Source of the DNA: an uncultured bacterium
GTDB lineage: Bacteria > Bacteroidota > Bacteroidia > Chitinophagales > Chitinophagaceae
DNA: 44,627 bases
Reading direction: 5' to 3'
Assembly (NCBI GenBank): GCA_903951405.1
Contig: CAJBBV010000169.1
Location: 1 to 44,627, forward strand
Shown: positions 8,738-16,644 of the stretch, piece by piece
Layout: every line of letters begins with the position of its first letter
Position numbering within the stretch: the stretch's first letter is position 1
The notes under the pieces: model-generated
Told to the model about the DNA's origin: nothing
The model's input: only the letters and a program-made list of their open reading frames with translations
The model's database searches: none
Program-made: the position numbers and the translations under genes

Positions 8738-9701
8738 AGCGGGATTGATTATTTTACTTTTCTTGGCTATCCCGCATCATGCTTTTTGTTGGGGATTTTT
8801 TGCTCACAAGCAGATAAATTACGATGCTGTTTTTTTGTTGCCACCTGCAATGATTTCTTTTTATAAACAGAATATCGATTTTTTAGCAGAGCACGCTATA
8901 GATCCAGATAAGCGCAGGTATGCCATTCCAGAAGAAGGGCCAAGACACTATATTGATATGGATCGATATGGGAGTTTTCCATTTGATAATTTACCACAAC
9001 ACTGGGGTGATGCAATCCAACACTATTCTGAGGATAGTCTTATTGCTCATGGTATAGCACCTTGGTGGATAAGTACCATGCAGGTTCGATTAAAAAAGGC
9101 ATTTGAATTAAAAAACCCAGAATCAATTCTAAAATTGTCAGCTGAAATCGGTCACTATATTGCGGACATTCATGTGCCACTGCATACTAGTAGCAACCAT
9201 AATGGACAAAAAACAGACCAAGTAGGTATTCATGGATTTTGGGAGAGCAGGTTGCCGGAATTGTTTGCACAACAACAGTATGACTTAATCAATGGCAAGG
9301 CACAATACATTGAGAATCCCATTCAGTATATATGGCAGAGGGTTTATGAAAGTGCATTAGCATCTGATAGTGTGTTGGCTTTGGAGAAAAATCTTGCTAA
9401 TTCTACTCCATCTGACCTGAGATTTGCATTTGAGAAGAGAAATGGTATGATTGTTAAGCAGTACTCCAGTACCTATGCTACATTGTACCATACGAAATTA
9501 AACGGCATGGTTGAACGGAGAATGAGGAGTTCTATATTCACGGTAGCTAGTTTTTGGTATACAGCGTGGGTTGATGCGGGACAGCCGGATTTACATCACT
9601 TGGCGAAAGTTAGTTTAAGCTCAGAGACCCTTATAGATCAAAAGTTGTTACAATCTGCTTGGTTAGGTGCTAAGATCATGGGCCGCTCTTGTTCAAATTG
9701 A
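8724..9701 (+). CDS. S1/P1-nuclease / zinc-dependent phospholipase C-fold secreted protein
   Basis: From a GTG start at 8724 the protein is 325 residues. I chose this start because GGAGGGA (8710-8716) sits 7 nt upstream, a rare clear Shine-Dalgarno in this window, and because it yields a compact signal peptide. The putative mature N-terminus is Trp23 in CWGFFAH, matching the family's zinc-ligating N-terminal Trp. The core metal motif is HYIADIHVPLHTSSNHNG, followed by GIHGFWE, the H-x3-D / H-x3-H / H-x3-E(D) pattern of the S1/P1-PLC superfamily. It is therefore likely a trinuclear-zinc phosphoesterase in the periplasm or outside. Nuclease and phospholipase activity cannot be separated by eye. 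Confidence 0.82.
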   Translation: MLRDKAGLIILLFLAIPHHAFCWGFFAHKQINYDAVFLLPPAMISFYKQNIDFLAEHAIDPDKRRYAIPEEGPRHYIDMDRYGSFPFDNLPQHWGDAIQHYSEDSLIAHGIAPWWISTMQVRLKKAFELKNPESILKLSAEIGHYIADIHVPLHTSSNHNGQKTDQVGIHGFWESRLPELFAQQQYDLINGKAQYIENPIQYIWQRVYESALASDSVLALEKNLANSTPSDLRFAFEKRNGMIVKQYSSTYATLYHTKLNGMVERRMRSSIFTVASFWYTAWVDAGQPDLHHLAKVSLSSETLIDQKLLQSAWLGAKIMGRSCSN

Positions 9702-9702
9702 G

Positions 9703-9710
9703 TATCTTTG
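9703..9710 (+). promoter_or_regulatory. Candidate -7 box for serC
   Basis: TATCTTTG is an exact TAnnTTTG match, 37 nt before the serC ATG and just after the stop of the upstream gene. No convincing -33 TTTG is found at the usual spacing, so support is limited to the -7 element. Confidence 0.35.
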
Positions 9711-9747
9711 GACCCTTAAATTGTACATTGTTTTAAGCATTACAATC

Positions 9748-10818
9748 ATGAAGCATAATTTCAATGCAGGACCAAGTATTTTACCAAAGGAAGTTTTTGA
9801 AGAAGCCAGTAGGGCAATCGTAGACTTTAATAATACCGGTCTTTCTATTCTTGAAATTGGCCACAGGACACCCCTTTTTGAGGCTGTGATGGATGAAGCT
9901 GTTTCTTTGGTTAAGGAACTCATGAAGCTTAGTCCAGATAAAGAGGTTTTGTTTCTACATGGTGGGGCATCAACACAATTCTTTCAAGTGCCCATGAATT
10001 TTTTGTCCCAAGAAAAAAAGGCCGCCTATCTTGATTGTGGCGTTTGGGGAACAAAAGCGATTAAAGAAGCAAAACTTTTTGGGCAAGTGCATGTGGTAGG
10101 TTCATCTAGTGATAAGAATTATACATATATCCCTCATGGATATGATGTGCCAAATGACGCAGCCTATTTTCATTATACTACGAACAATACTATTGAAGGA
10201 ACCCAGATGCATTCAATTCCGCAGTGTAATGTGCCATTGATTGCAGATATGAGTAGTGATATTTTAAGTAGGGATCTCGATTTTAATCAATTTGATTTTA
10301 TATACGCAGGCGCACAAAAAAACATTGGTGCTGCAGGTGTAAATTTGGTTGTAGTGGATAAGGATTTTTTGCTCAAGGCAAATCAACATCTTCCTTCAAT
10401 GATGGACTATCGTGTTCATGTGGCAAATGGCTCCATGTTAAATACACCTCCAGTATTTGCTATTTATGTTTGCCTCCTTACCTTACGTTGGCTAAAAAAA
10501 TTGGGAGGCATACCTGCAATTGAAAAGCTAAATAAGCAAAAGGCTTCACTTTTATATACTACCCTTGAAAAATCGTCACTCTTCCATTTGCCTGTTCATC
10601 AAGAAGATAGAAGTTTGATGAATGCGGTTTTTACCATGACGGATGCATCATTAGAGAAGGATTTTCTTTTACTATGTAAGCGTGAGGGGATGATTGGTAT
10701 TGAGGGCCACCGAAATGTAGGAGGATTTAGGGTATCTATGTACAATGCGATGCCAATGAGCAGTGTTGAGGCGTTGACAGAACTAATTAATGAATTTATA
10801 AATAAATATTCATCGTAA
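9748..10818 (+). CDS. serC: Phosphoserine transaminase
   Basis: This 356-residue PLP enzyme converts 3-phosphohydroxypyruvate plus glutamate to O-phosphoserine. It also serves the analogous step of pyridoxine synthesis in some bacteria. The start is set at the ATG giving MKHNFNAGPSILP, the classic SerC N-terminus; upstream in-frame codons overlap the preceding gene. Other signatures are LFLHGGASTQF (phosphate binding), FHYTTNNTIEGTQ, DMSSDILS and YAGAQKNIGAAG, with the PLP-binding Lys. Length is normal. It is followed 13 bp later by a DUF1015 gene, a common Bacteroidota pairing. The usual partner serA is not in this window. Confidence 0.96.
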   Translation: MKHNFNAGPSILPKEVFEEASRAIVDFNNTGLSILEIGHRTPLFEAVMDEAVSLVKELMKLSPDKEVLFLHGGASTQFFQVPMNFLSQEKKAAYLDCGVWGTKAIKEAKLFGQVHVVGSSSDKNYTYIPHGYDVPNDAAYFHYTTNNTIEGTQMHSIPQCNVPLIADMSSDILSRDLDFNQFDFIYAGAQKNIGAAGVNLVVVDKDFLLKANQHLPSMMDYRVHVANGSMLNTPPVFAIYVCLLTLRWLKKLGGIPAIEKLNKQKASLLYTTLEKSSLFHLPVHQEDRSLMNAVFTMTDASLEKDFLLLCKREGMIGIEGHRNVGGFRVSMYNAMPMSSVEALTELINEFINKYSS

Positions 10819-10831
10819 ATAGCTATTAATT

Positions 10832-12058
10832 ATGGCAATAGTTTATCCATTCAAAGCAGTAAGACCTAAAGTAGAATTGGCTAAAGAGGTTGCTTCTCCA
10901 CCATATGATGTTTTGTCAAGTGAAGAAGCGAGAGTTGCTGCTAATGAAAATTCCTTCTTGCATGTCACTAAATCTGAAATTGATCTTCCTGCTGATTTGA
11001 GCATGTATGACATTTCGGTTTATGAAAAAGCAAAGTCAACATTAGATTCATTTATTGAGAAGGGTATATTGTTTCAAGAAGATATGCCTTGTTTTTATAT
11101 TTATGAACTAGTGATGGAGGGAAGGAGTCAGACTGGATTGGTTTGCTGCTCTTCAATAGATGATTATGAAAACAATGTAATTAAGAAGCATGAGTATACT
11201 CGACCTGAAAAGGAGCAAGACCGAATTAATCACATTCGCATAACAGGGGCACAGACTGGAAATGTTTTTCTTGCCTATAAAAATGTATCTAATCTTGATC
11301 GTATTATAGGTGCTTGGAAAAAAGACCACAAACCCGTTTATGATTTTATTGCGGAAGATCATATCGCACATAGAGTATGGGTGATAAATGAAGCGGAAAC
11401 AGTTGCACGCATTGTGAATATATTTAAGGAGGAGGTGCCTTGTACCTACATTGCTGATGGGCATCATAGGGCTGCAAGTGCTGCAAAGGTTCGTCACGCT
11501 GCAGGTACACAATCTGAAAAGAAATCTGATGGATTTTTGACTACATTGTTTCCTTCAGATCAATTGAAAATCATGCCCTACAACAGGGTTGTAAGGGATC
11601 TTAATGATATTCAAGTTGAAGATTTCATTAGTGCGCTGCAGGATGATTTTCAAGTCTCACATGCTGATGGGGCTGTTCAGCCAGAAGCGCTCCATGAGTT
11701 TGGAATGTACTTGGACCATAAATGGTATCATTTAACGGCAATGGAGGGTACGTTTACGGACGATCCTATTGGGGTATTGGATGTTACTATTTTTTCAAAA
11801 AACATATTGGAAAAATTATTGGATATCGAAGATCAGCGTACGGATAAACGAATCGATTTTGTAGGAGGCATCAGAGGCTTGCAGGAGCTTGTTAAGCGAG
11901 TAGATAGTGGAGAGATGAAAGTGGCTTTTTCTTTTCATCCAGTTAGCATTGATCAACTTTTTGATATTTCAGATAGCGGAAATGTAATGCCTCCAAAAAG
12001 TACTTGGTTTGAGCCTAAATTAAGGGACGGACTACTTACTCATTTGATTAATAATTAA
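10832..12058 (+). CDS. DUF1015 family protein with ParB-like DGHHR motif (candidate free-serine kinase)
   Basis: This 408-residue soluble protein has the DUF1015 N-terminus (YPFKAVRPK...ASPPYDVLSSEEA), a conserved KKHEYTRPEKEQDRINH block at 118-134 and the motif IADGHHRAASA at 207-217. The DGHHR box resembles the nucleotide-binding arginine box of the ParB/sulfiredoxin superfamily, which includes the archaeal free-serine kinase SerK. Lying directly after serC, a role in serine/phosphoserine metabolism is a reasonable inference. The kinase assignment is not proven by anything visible here. It was probably transcribed with serC and possibly with the following TPR gene. Confidence 0.85.
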   Translation: MAIVYPFKAVRPKVELAKEVASPPYDVLSSEEARVAANENSFLHVTKSEIDLPADLSMYDISVYEKAKSTLDSFIEKGILFQEDMPCFYIYELVMEGRSQTGLVCCSSIDDYENNVIKKHEYTRPEKEQDRINHIRITGAQTGNVFLAYKNVSNLDRIIGAWKKDHKPVYDFIAEDHIAHRVWVINEAETVARIVNIFKEEVPCTYIADGHHRAASAAKVRHAAGTQSEKKSDGFLTTLFPSDQLKIMPYNRVVRDLNDIQVEDFISALQDDFQVSHADGAVQPEALHEFGMYLDHKWYHLTAMEGTFTDDPIGVLDVTIFSKNILEKLLDIEDQRTDKRIDFVGGIRGLQELVKRVDSGEMKVAFSFHPVSIDQLFDISDSGNVMPPKSTWFEPKLRDGLLTHLINN

Positions 12059-12072
12059 GTTAGAATAGATAC

Positions 12073-13077
12073 ATGCATAAATATTTATTGCCCATTTTGT
12101 TATTGTGTTTTTTCACCTCACCTGCTCAACAAACTGTTGAACAGTTGCGAGAGACTGCAATATCATTTCAGCGGCAAGAAGATTTTACGAATACATTTAT
12201 GGTACTTGGAAGAGCGTTAGAACTTTCACCACAAAATCTAACCATCTTAAAAGACGTCGCCTATACGTATTATTTGGCTGGTGATTTTAAGCGTGCAGAG
12301 GATAGAATAGCCCCATTGTTAGATCGAAAGGATGCTGATGTTCAAGTATTTCAAATTGCAGGTAACATACACAAGATTCTTGAACAGTGGAAGCAGGCTG
12401 AAAAAATCTATAAAAAAGGGTTGATAAAATTTCCTGCCAGTGGACCATTGTGCAGTGAGTATGGTGAAATGATGTGGAATTTATCAAGGCCTGAAGAAGC
12501 AATCAGTTTATGGGAAAGAGGCATTGTAGCTGATCCTTCTTATTCTGGAAATTATTATCATGCTGCCAAATTTTACTTTGCAGCTGCAGATAAGGCCCGA
12601 AGTATTGTGTATGGCGAAATTTTCGTGAATCTTGAAAGCTACTCGGCTAGGACATCTGAGATGAAAATATTACTGATTGAATCGTATAAGCGAGTCTTTA
12701 TAGCGAGTGATGCTAAGCAATATTTTATTAAAAAAACAACGGAGTTCGAATCACGTTTTATAGAAATTCTGATGAGACAATCGTCGCTTGCTGTTCATGG
12801 CATCACCCCAGAGACCTTGTTGGTAATTCGTTCAAGATTTTTGCTTGATTGGTTTAATATGTCCAATAATCCATTTCCTTTTGAGTTATTCTCGCACATG
12901 CAAAATTTACTTCGAGAAGGAATGTTTGAAGCATACAATGAATGGTTGTTTGGACCTTCATCAGATATTAATGCATATCAAAACTGGATAAAAACACATG
13001 AAGTTGGGTATAAGCGATTCCAAGAATATCAGCGCAATAAATTGTTTAGAATGCCTGACGGGCAGCACTATTTTTAA
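12073..13077 (+). CDS. Exported TPR-repeat protein
   Basis: This 334-residue protein has a short signal peptide (MHKYLLPILLLCFFTSPAQQ). Helical repeats at about 20-190 follow the TPR spacing, for example RALELSPQNLTILKDVAYTYYLAGDFKRAE, AEKIYKKGLIKFP and EEAISLWERGIVADPS (described piecewise). The C-terminal 140 residues are helical and unrecognised. It probably acts as a periplasmic scaffold, but no partner is evident. It starts 14 bp after the DUF1015 stop, suggesting co-transcription, and its stop overlaps the convergent acyl-CoA synthetase stop by 4 bp. Confidence 0.8.
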   Translation: MHKYLLPILLLCFFTSPAQQTVEQLRETAISFQRQEDFTNTFMVLGRALELSPQNLTILKDVAYTYYLAGDFKRAEDRIAPLLDRKDADVQVFQIAGNIHKILEQWKQAEKIYKKGLIKFPASGPLCSEYGEMMWNLSRPEEAISLWERGIVADPSYSGNYYHAAKFYFAAADKARSIVYGEIFVNLESYSARTSEMKILLIESYKRVFIASDAKQYFIKKTTEFESRFIEILMRQSSLAVHGITPETLLVIRSRFLLDWFNMSNNPFPFELFSHMQNLLREGMFEAYNEWLFGPSSDINAYQNWIKTHEVGYKRFQEYQRNKLFRMPDGQHYF

Positions 13078-14873
13078 ATATCCGTTGCATATATACGTTC
13101 AATAGCCTCGGCTTGTTTTTCCATAATCACTTTACGTTTCAACTTTAATGTTGGTGTGAGTTCTCCACCATTAATCGTCCATTCGTGATCGACAAGTTCA
13201 AATTTTTTAACCTGTTCTACCGGGTTAAAAAGTGAGTTGTATTTTTCGACAATAGATTGATATTGAGCAATAACGTTAGGATGATTGATTATTTCTAGGT
13301 TTGAATTTACGGGTATGCCATTCTCGTTGCACCAGCTTTTTAGAACGGTAAAATTTGGGACTATAACGGCAGCAGTAAATTTACGTTCTGCTCCAACGAC
13401 CATCATTTGTTCAATGAAAGGTGATTCTTTCATTTTATTTTCAATTGGTTGGGGAGCAACATATTTTCCTCCACTTGTTTTAAAAATTTCCTTTTTCCGA
13501 TCTGTTATTTTTAGAAAACGTTCTTCGAACCAAACTCCTATATCACCGGTGTGAAACCATCCTTCGCTATCTATGCATTCAGCCGTAAGGTCCGGCCTCT
13601 TGTAATAACCCATCATAACATTAGATCCTTTGCAGCATATTTCACCATCTTCAGCTAATTTGACTTCAACGTTTCTGATAACCGTGCCAACCGTTCCGAA
13701 TCTTCTATTGTGTGAATCATAATGATTTACACTTATTACTGGAGAGGTTTCTGTTAATCCATATCCTTCCATGATAACAATTTTAGCAGCAGTAAAAATT
13801 CTTAATAATCTAACTTGGCATGCCGCAGCACCCGTTACAATTGCTTTTACGTTTCCTCCTAATGCTTCTCTCCATTTGCTAAAGACTAATTTATTTGCAA
13901 TTGCTAATTGAGCAGTATACCATATACCTTGTTTTTTATCTACTTCAAATTTATTTCCAAGAGATAAAGCCCAAAAGAAGAGTGCTTTTTTAATGCCTTT
14001 CTGCTCTCTTCCTTTCATCATAATTTTCTCATATACCTTTTCTAGTAGCCTTGGAACTGTTGAGAATAATGTAGGTTTTACTTCTTTTAAATTTTCGCCA
14101 ACTGTATCAAGATTTTCTGCATAATACACAGAAACTCCATTGAACATGTATATATATGTGACTACTCGCTCAAAAATATGATTTAGTGGGAGAAAGCTTA
14201 GTGCTTTGTCTTTATAGTTGCATATTGGAACTAGAATTTCATTTACATTATTAATATTGTCTAGAATATTATGATGACTTAACATGACCCCTTTTGGGAA
14301 TCCAGTTGTGCCGGATGTATAGAGGATAGTGCATAGCTCGTTGTACTTAATGCTATCTTTTGATACTTGAAGATTGAGTTTATCTTTTTCTGTAATGGGA
14401 AGTAAGAGTTCTTTCCAATTCAGCGCATTTTCAATAGCATTAAACGTATAAACTCCCTGAACTGATGGAGTTTTTTTACGAATAGACTCTACTTTTTCAT
14501 ACAATTCTTGGTCGCTTACAAATACCATTTTTACTGATGCATCATTTAAAATAAATTCTAATTCATTGACATTAATGGTAGGGTATATGGGTGTAAGGAC
14601 CGCGCCTGTTTGCTGAACGGCCATGTCTAGAATCATCCATTCTGGCCTATTGTTGCTGAGAACAGCTATTTTGTCTCTTCCTTCGATGGACCCATCATGA
14701 TAGCCAATACCAGCGGCTAATAATCCAATACTTAGGCTGTCTATATTTTGCTTTATTTCTTGCGTACTATATTTTCTCCAAGCACCATTTTCTTTTGCAG
14801 CAAACATATCTTCTTTAGAAAATTTTTCTAGCTGCCATTCGATGCAATCAAATAATCTTGTTGGGTTCGTCAT
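13074..14873 (-). CDS. Long-chain acyl-CoA synthetase (AMP-forming)
   Basis: This 599-residue ANL-superfamily enzyme activates long-chain fatty acids with ATP and CoA for beta-oxidation or lipid remodelling. Visible motifs are the P-loop YTSGTTGFPKGVMLSH, the A5 motif GYGLTETSPV, GWFHTGDIG, the hinge DRKKEIFKTSGGKYVAP and a C-terminal TPTLKLKRKVI with the adenylation Lys. The long-chain FAA1/FadD15 type, with the second half shortened to PIENKMKESPF, fits best. The ATG at 14873 is preferred over an in-frame TTG at 14882. It is the only gene of its strand block before the M20 gene, with 170 bp between. Confidence 0.93.
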   Translation of the reverse strand: MTNPTRLFDCIEWQLEKFSKEDMFAAKENGAWRKYSTQEIKQNIDSLSIGLLAAGIGYHDGSIEGRDKIAVLSNNRPEWMILDMAVQQTGAVLTPIYPTINVNELEFILNDASVKMVFVSDQELYEKVESIRKKTPSVQGVYTFNAIENALNWKELLLPITEKDKLNLQVSKDSIKYNELCTILYTSGTTGFPKGVMLSHHNILDNINNVNEILVPICNYKDKALSFLPLNHIFERVVTYIYMFNGVSVYYAENLDTVGENLKEVKPTLFSTVPRLLEKVYEKIMMKGREQKGIKKALFFWALSLGNKFEVDKKQGIWYTAQLAIANKLVFSKWREALGGNVKAIVTGAAACQVRLLRIFTAAKIVIMEGYGLTETSPVISVNHYDSHNRRFGTVGTVIRNVEVKLAEDGEICCKGSNVMMGYYKRPDLTAECIDSEGWFHTGDIGVWFEERFLKITDRKKEIFKTSGGKYVAPQPIENKMKESPFIEQMMVVGAERKFTAAVIVPNFTVLKSWCNENGIPVNSNLEIINHPNVIAQYQSIVEKYNSLFNPVEQVKKFELVDHEWTINGGELTPTLKLKRKVIMEKQAEAIERIYATDI

Positions 14874-15043
14874 GCGATGCAATTTAAAATTGGAATATAT
14901 TTATATGGTGAGTCCACTTATGTTGAATATGGTATACCCTATGAAGTTAATATTTATTTAAGTTAAATTTGAAGATAGAAAATAGTATTCAATATTACTG
15001 TACTCGATGTTATTGTATTGAATGTCTGTGCAATACCCTCTTT

Positions 15044-16504
15044 TTAATCTCTATAATTCAACGCTGGTTTCATTGTTCCAAGAAGTGATTTGTATTGGTA
15101 TGTTCCCTTTTTTTGAAGAAACTCTGCTTTGGCATTTTCAATTAACGTTGGGAAAAGAAACAAATCGATGGCTGTAGTTACCATTGTTTTTGCTGCGACC
15201 ATCATCCCCTTTATACCGATTTCTGTTCCTCCTGCTGCTACGGCTTGCCAACTGTGTAGTGTCGTTCCAGGTATCCAAGTTGCCGCACGAAGCCCTACTG
15301 TTGGAACAGTATAGCTAACATCACCAACATCGGTTGACCCACCTCCAGCATCTATTTCTGTTCTCAAAGGTTTTATGCTATCTGATGTTTCAATGCTTGG
15401 ATGTGAGTAGTTGAATGAAGCTTGAATTTTTTTGGCGAATACCTTTTCTTCTTCGGAATAGGTTACACCACCTATCTGTTCAAGATTTTTCTGCATGACT
15501 TCACCTAATGTTTTATTTAAAAGTAAGTCATGTGTTCCTCCAATGATTTCATATTCCATCTTTGTTTCGGTGCCTAGAGCAGCTGCTCTAGCAGTATTCA
15601 CTATACGTTCAAATAGTTGTTTAACCTGGTCTTTATTGGGATGGCGAACGTAGTAATATACTTCTGCAAAATCAGGCACTACGTTAGGCGCCTTACCTCC
15701 TTGAGTAATTACATAGTGGATTCTTGTTTCTTGGGGAACATGTTCTCTCATCATATTTACCATATAATCCATTGATTCTACTGCATCAAGTGAAGATCTT
15801 CCTAGTTCCGGTGAGGCTGCAGCATGAGCTGATGTTCCGTAGAATCTAAATTTTGCCGATGAATTTGCTAAGGCACTAGTCATGGTAATTTTATTTTCTG
15901 CATCAGGGTGCCAATGTATAGCTACATCCAGATCATTGAAAAGACCAGCACGCACCATATATACTTTACCTGAGCCCCCTTCTTCTGCGGGGCATCCGAA
16001 AATCTTAATGGTTCCGTTGATTTTATGTTGCTCAATTAATTTTTTTATCGCAATTCCTGCTGCTACGGAGGCTGTTCCAAAAAGATGATGTCCGCAGCCA
16101 TGGCCTGTTGATTTGCCTTCTATCCCTTTTTTTTCTGGGATTGCTTGTTGAGCTAACCCAGGTAGGGCATCGTATTCGGCGAGTATTCCTATTACTGGCT
16201 TACCGGTTCCATAAGTAGCAACGAAGGCTGTTGGAATATCTGCAACACCTGATTCTACGGCAAAACCTTCTTTTTTGAGCTGTTCTTGAAGCAATGCAGT
16301 GCTTTTTACTTCTTTGTAGCCAAGTTCTGCATTATTCCAAATTTGCATGGCAACTCCTTTATATTGGTCATGATTGGATTCGATTTCTTGAATGGCTGCC
16401 TGTTTTATCAATTCTATCGATTTACTCGTTGTCTTTTTTTGGGCAATTAGGTTTAGCACAAAAAGGCAAGAAACAAATACTGCGATTATTTTTATTCTGA
16501 TCAT
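15044..16504 (-). CDS. Secreted M20-family amidohydrolase (AbgB-like)
   Basis: With the ATG at 16504 the product is 486 residues. A signal peptide (IKIIAVFVSCLFVLNLIAQ) shows export. The dinuclear-metal M20 residues are visible: GHGCGHHLFG, the catalytic Glu pair in CPAEEGGSGK, HWHPD and a late His in TTLHSWQ. GTSAHAAASPE marks the lid/dimerisation domain. The closest recognisable type is p-aminobenzoyl-glutamate hydrolase subunit B or related aminoacyl-hydrolases. A periplasmic location suggests salvage of acylated amino acids or peptides, but the substrate is unknown. An in-frame GTG at 16522 was rejected because it only adds six residues before the signal peptide. Confidence 0.9.
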   Translation of the reverse strand: MIRIKIIAVFVSCLFVLNLIAQKKTTSKSIELIKQAAIQEIESNHDQYKGVAMQIWNNAELGYKEVKSTALLQEQLKKEGFAVESGVADIPTAFVATYGTGKPVIGILAEYDALPGLAQQAIPEKKGIEGKSTGHGCGHHLFGTASVAAGIAIKKLIEQHKINGTIKIFGCPAEEGGSGKVYMVRAGLFNDLDVAIHWHPDAENKITMTSALANSSAKFRFYGTSAHAAASPELGRSSLDAVESMDYMVNMMREHVPQETRIHYVITQGGKAPNVVPDFAEVYYYVRHPNKDQVKQLFERIVNTARAAALGTETKMEYEIIGGTHDLLLNKTLGEVMQKNLEQIGGVTYSEEEKVFAKKIQASFNYSHPSIETSDSIKPLRTEIDAGGGSTDVGDVSYTVPTVGLRAATWIPGTTLHSWQAVAAGGTEIGIKGMMVAAKTMVTTAIDLFLFPTLIENAKAEFLQKKGTYQYKSLLGTMKPALNYRD

Positions 16505-16644
16505 ATTCGGTTGTTTGAGCACTCAATTTAACGGCTAATCCTTACATTTATACTTGCTTTTAATTTTTTTTTACTTTGATTTGGTTTAGGATATACTTAA
16601 AGCAACTTTTAAACTCTTTCGTCATGTTTCATCATCACTCAATT

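Noticed and set aside
15015-15036. Inverted repeat GTATTG/CAATAC downstream of the M20 gene
   Set aside because: Stem of only 6 bp, 10-nt loop and no U-run on the minus strand; not a convincing terminator.
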